Part shown: in pieces, positions 31,857-32,952 of the stretch | Numbering within the stretch: the first letter of the stretch is position 1 | How the letters are laid out: every line of letters starts with the position of its first letter | Source: an uncultured Collinsella sp. | Lineage (GTDB): Bacteria > Actinomycetota > Coriobacteriia > Coriobacteriales > Coriobacteriaceae | Assembly: GCA_902470695.1 (NCBI GenBank) | Contig: CABRHH010000029.1 | Coordinates: 1-32,952, forward strand | Reading direction: 5' to 3' | Length of the DNA: 32,952 bases | The notes under the pieces: generated by a model | What the model saw: only the letters and a program-made list of their open reading frames with translations | Told to the model about the DNA's origin: nothing | The model's database searches: none | Made by a program: the position numbers and the translations under genes

Positions 31857-32308
31857 AGCAAGAATTCCTTACGTCGTCGGACCCCACAAGGATAACAACC
31901 CGGGAGCCAGCAGACCAGCCATCGCACCCATCCGGCAGATAGCTTTCACAACCGCTACGTTTCTGCAGGCAGATCGATTGCAACTGGGCAGCCCGCTGAA
32001 AAGACTGCCCACGCCCGGCGATCCGCAGCGTTCCGATCGCCGGCACCCGCACGCAAATCGCCCGTTGCATACGCCCCGTTCGCACCCGCATCCATGGGAC
32101 TTCGCGACTCCGCGCATGCGGCTCGCGCGCAAATCGAACGCGATTTAAACGCAAATCGAAGGCGAATCGAACGCAAATCGCGCTTCTGAAGCAAGCGCAT
32201 CCAATCGAGCTGCCATCAATTGCACCACCGTCGATCGAGCCGTCCTCGATCGGGCCCCTTCGATCGCGTTGCCATCAATCGTGCCATCATCGATCGGACT
32301 GCCGGCGA
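31857..32308. other. Intergenic region with two tandem repeat arrays
   Basis: 452 bases without an assigned gene between the NlpC/P60 start and the ybaK stop. It includes the NlpC/P60 promoter region (not resolved), an isolated CGCAAATCG at 32052-32060, the 11-bp array (32128-32182) and the 15-bp array (32201-32320). No terminator with a T run is visible. Confidence 0.55.
32128..32182. repeat. 11-bp tandem repeat, five units (CGCAAATCGAA)
   Basis: Units are CGCAAATCGAA, CGCGATTTAAA, CGCAAATCGAA, GGCGAATCGAA and CGCAAATCGCG, with the exact word CGCAAATCG at 32128, 32150 and 32172 (22 bases apart). An isolated further copy is at 32052. The period equals about one turn of DNA, so all copies face the same side of the helix. 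Confidence 0.8.
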
Positions 32309-32320
32309 TCAACTCTGCAA
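32201..32320. repeat. 15-bp tandem repeat, about eight units (TCGATCGNGCTGCCA)
   Basis: Units begin at 32201, 32216, 32231, 32246, 32260, 32275, 32290 and 32305 with a seven-base head TCGATCG (variants CCAATCG, TCAATTG, TCAATCG, GCGATCA), followed by eight variable bases ending mostly in GCCA/CCG. The last unit covers the final two codons and the stop of ybaK. Confidence 0.75.
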
Positions 32321-32827
32321 GCCTTCCTGCGGGGCGTGGACCACGGGGGCGACGATGGCTTTGGTCTGGGCAATCAGATCGTGCGGAGCGAGCTCCAGCT
32401 GCACCCCGCAGCGCCCGCCGGAAATATAGATGCGGTCGAATGCCATGCACGATGCATCGATAACCACGGGGAAGCGCTTGCGCATCCCCACGGGCGACAC
32501 GCCGCCGCGCACGTAGCCAGTCGTCGCCGTCAGCTCCTTGGTAGGCAGCATGGCAAGCGACTTCACTCCCACCGCGCGAGCCGCCGCCTTGAAGTCGATC
32601 TCCGCGGCAACGGGCACGCAGCACACCACCGGAGAGCCGGATGGGTCGAGCGCCACCAGGGTCTTGAACCCACGGCGCGGGTCCTCCCCCAGCTGCTGAG
32701 AAATCGCGACGCCCAGGCCGCGTGCGTGCTCCCCGTCGTCCTTATAGGTGTGCACGCAATAGGCGACGCCCGCTCGATCAAGCTCGCGCATCGCGTTGGT
32801 TTTCTGCACCTTCGCCGCTTTTGCCAT
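32309..32827 (-). CDS. ybaK: Cys-tRNA(Pro) deacylase, YbaK/EbsC family
   Basis: 172 residues from the ATG at 32827, which has AAGGGGA seven bases upstream; an in-frame extension to 32950 exists but lacks a good site. The family core is present: RGFKTLVALDPSG with the conserved Lys55 of the active site, then VKSLAMLPTKELTATTGYVRG and GVSPVGMRKRFPVVID (T-G-x3-G-x4-G-x2-K pattern). YbaK hydrolyses Cys wrongly loaded on tRNA(Pro) by ProRS, acting in trans. Length is a little over the E. coli protein (159). The last codons lie in the 15-bp repeat array, so the C-terminal HAPQEGLQS may vary between strains. Confidence 0.92.
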   Translation of the reverse strand: MAKAAKVQKTNAMRELDRAGVAYCVHTYKDDGEHARGLGVAISQQLGEDPRRGFKTLVALDPSGSPVVCCVPVAAEIDFKAAARAVGVKSLAMLPTKELTATTGYVRGGVSPVGMRKRFPVVIDASCMAFDRIYISGGRCGVQLELAPHDLIAQTKAIVAPVVHAPQEGLQS

Positions 32828-32952
32828 GCCGCCGTCCCCTTCATCGATCCAAAGTTTGCCTCCGCCCGCGTCATCCGCAACGCGGACGGCGAACAGGCAC
32901 TCTCCGCAGGCGACACAACCGACCACACCTGCCGGCCAGTCGCGCCCCACCG
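32828..32952. other. Upstream region of ybaK, to window edge
   Basis: 125 bases. The frame of ybaK stays open here and would read through a short Cys-rich stretch (V-G-C-V-A-C-G-E-C), but no start signal supports it. No clear promoter boxes are seen. It may be the end of another gene or the ybaK promoter. Confidence 0.3.

Noticed and set aside
30432..31895. Plus-strand frame opposite the NlpC/P60 gene with Leu-rich segments
   Set aside because: The Leu-rich stretches are the antisense of the coiled coil and Asn/Ser linker codons; the sense frame has a signal peptide and all catalytic residues.
32828..32950. N-terminal extension of YbaK with a Cys-rich stretch
   Set aside because: The ATG at 32827 has a good ribosome binding site and matches the family N-terminus; the extension has no start signal and is not expected for YbaK.

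Overview
The window is GC-rich chromosomal DNA of a Gram-positive actinobacterium. The protein families and codon use suggest the class Coriobacteriia, most like Collinsella or a close relative. This is an inference from the ribosomal proteins, the C+ type L24, an MMPL plus heptad-repeat exporter pair, a MurJ with a long N-terminal tail, and a DUF4474-like LXG protein. No rRNA, tRNA, insertion sequence, prophage or CRISPR array was found.

Layout, left to right. Positions 1-2877 (minus) hold a tightly overlapping four-gene type VII secretion (T7SS) effector module: a small WXG100-like targeting factor, a helical partner, an LXG protein with a DUF4474-like C-terminus, and the start of a lipoprotein cut by the window edge. 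About 1 kb of repeat-rich non-coding DNA follows (2878-3875). Positions 3876-7519 (plus) encode a large tandem U32 (RlhA-like) protein and an RluA-type pseudouridine synthase, so both may act on rRNA. Positions 7748-12884 hold a TetR regulator divergent from an MMPL exporter and a secreted heptad-repeat protein. Positions 12933-17181 (minus) carry an AAA+ ATPase, a Gfo/Idh/MocA oxidoreductase and a hipBA-type toxin-antitoxin pair. Positions 17513-23191 (minus) are a ribosomal protein operon, rplC-rplD-rplW-rplB-rpsS-rplV-rpsC-rplP-rpmC-rpsQ-rplN-rplX. It lacks the usual rpsJ at its head and the usual rplE and following genes at its tail. Positions 23497-32827 hold uvrC and cell-envelope genes: a FemAB-type branching enzyme, a D-aspartate-ligase-like ATP-grasp enzyme, MurJ and a secreted NlpC/P60 hydrolase, ending with the Cys-tRNA(Pro) deacylase YbaK.

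The envelope genes fit one theme, peptidoglycan precursor flipping (MurJ), cross-bridge formation (FemAB, ATP-grasp) and remodelling (NlpC/P60), although they lie in separate transcription units.

The most unusual property is a series of short tandem repeats, each with its own sequence and period, most of them at operon borders: 34 bp (2941-3109), 17 bp (3371-3486), low-complexity GC repeats (7591-7665), 19 bp AT-rich (14088-14200), 11 bp (32128-32182) and 15 bp (32201-32320). A 27-bp repeat is translated: the U32 protein begins with eight 9-residue copies of its own first beta-strand motif. The MurJ N-terminal tail carries repeated D-E-T-A-x-F type motifs that look like phosphothreonine docking sites.
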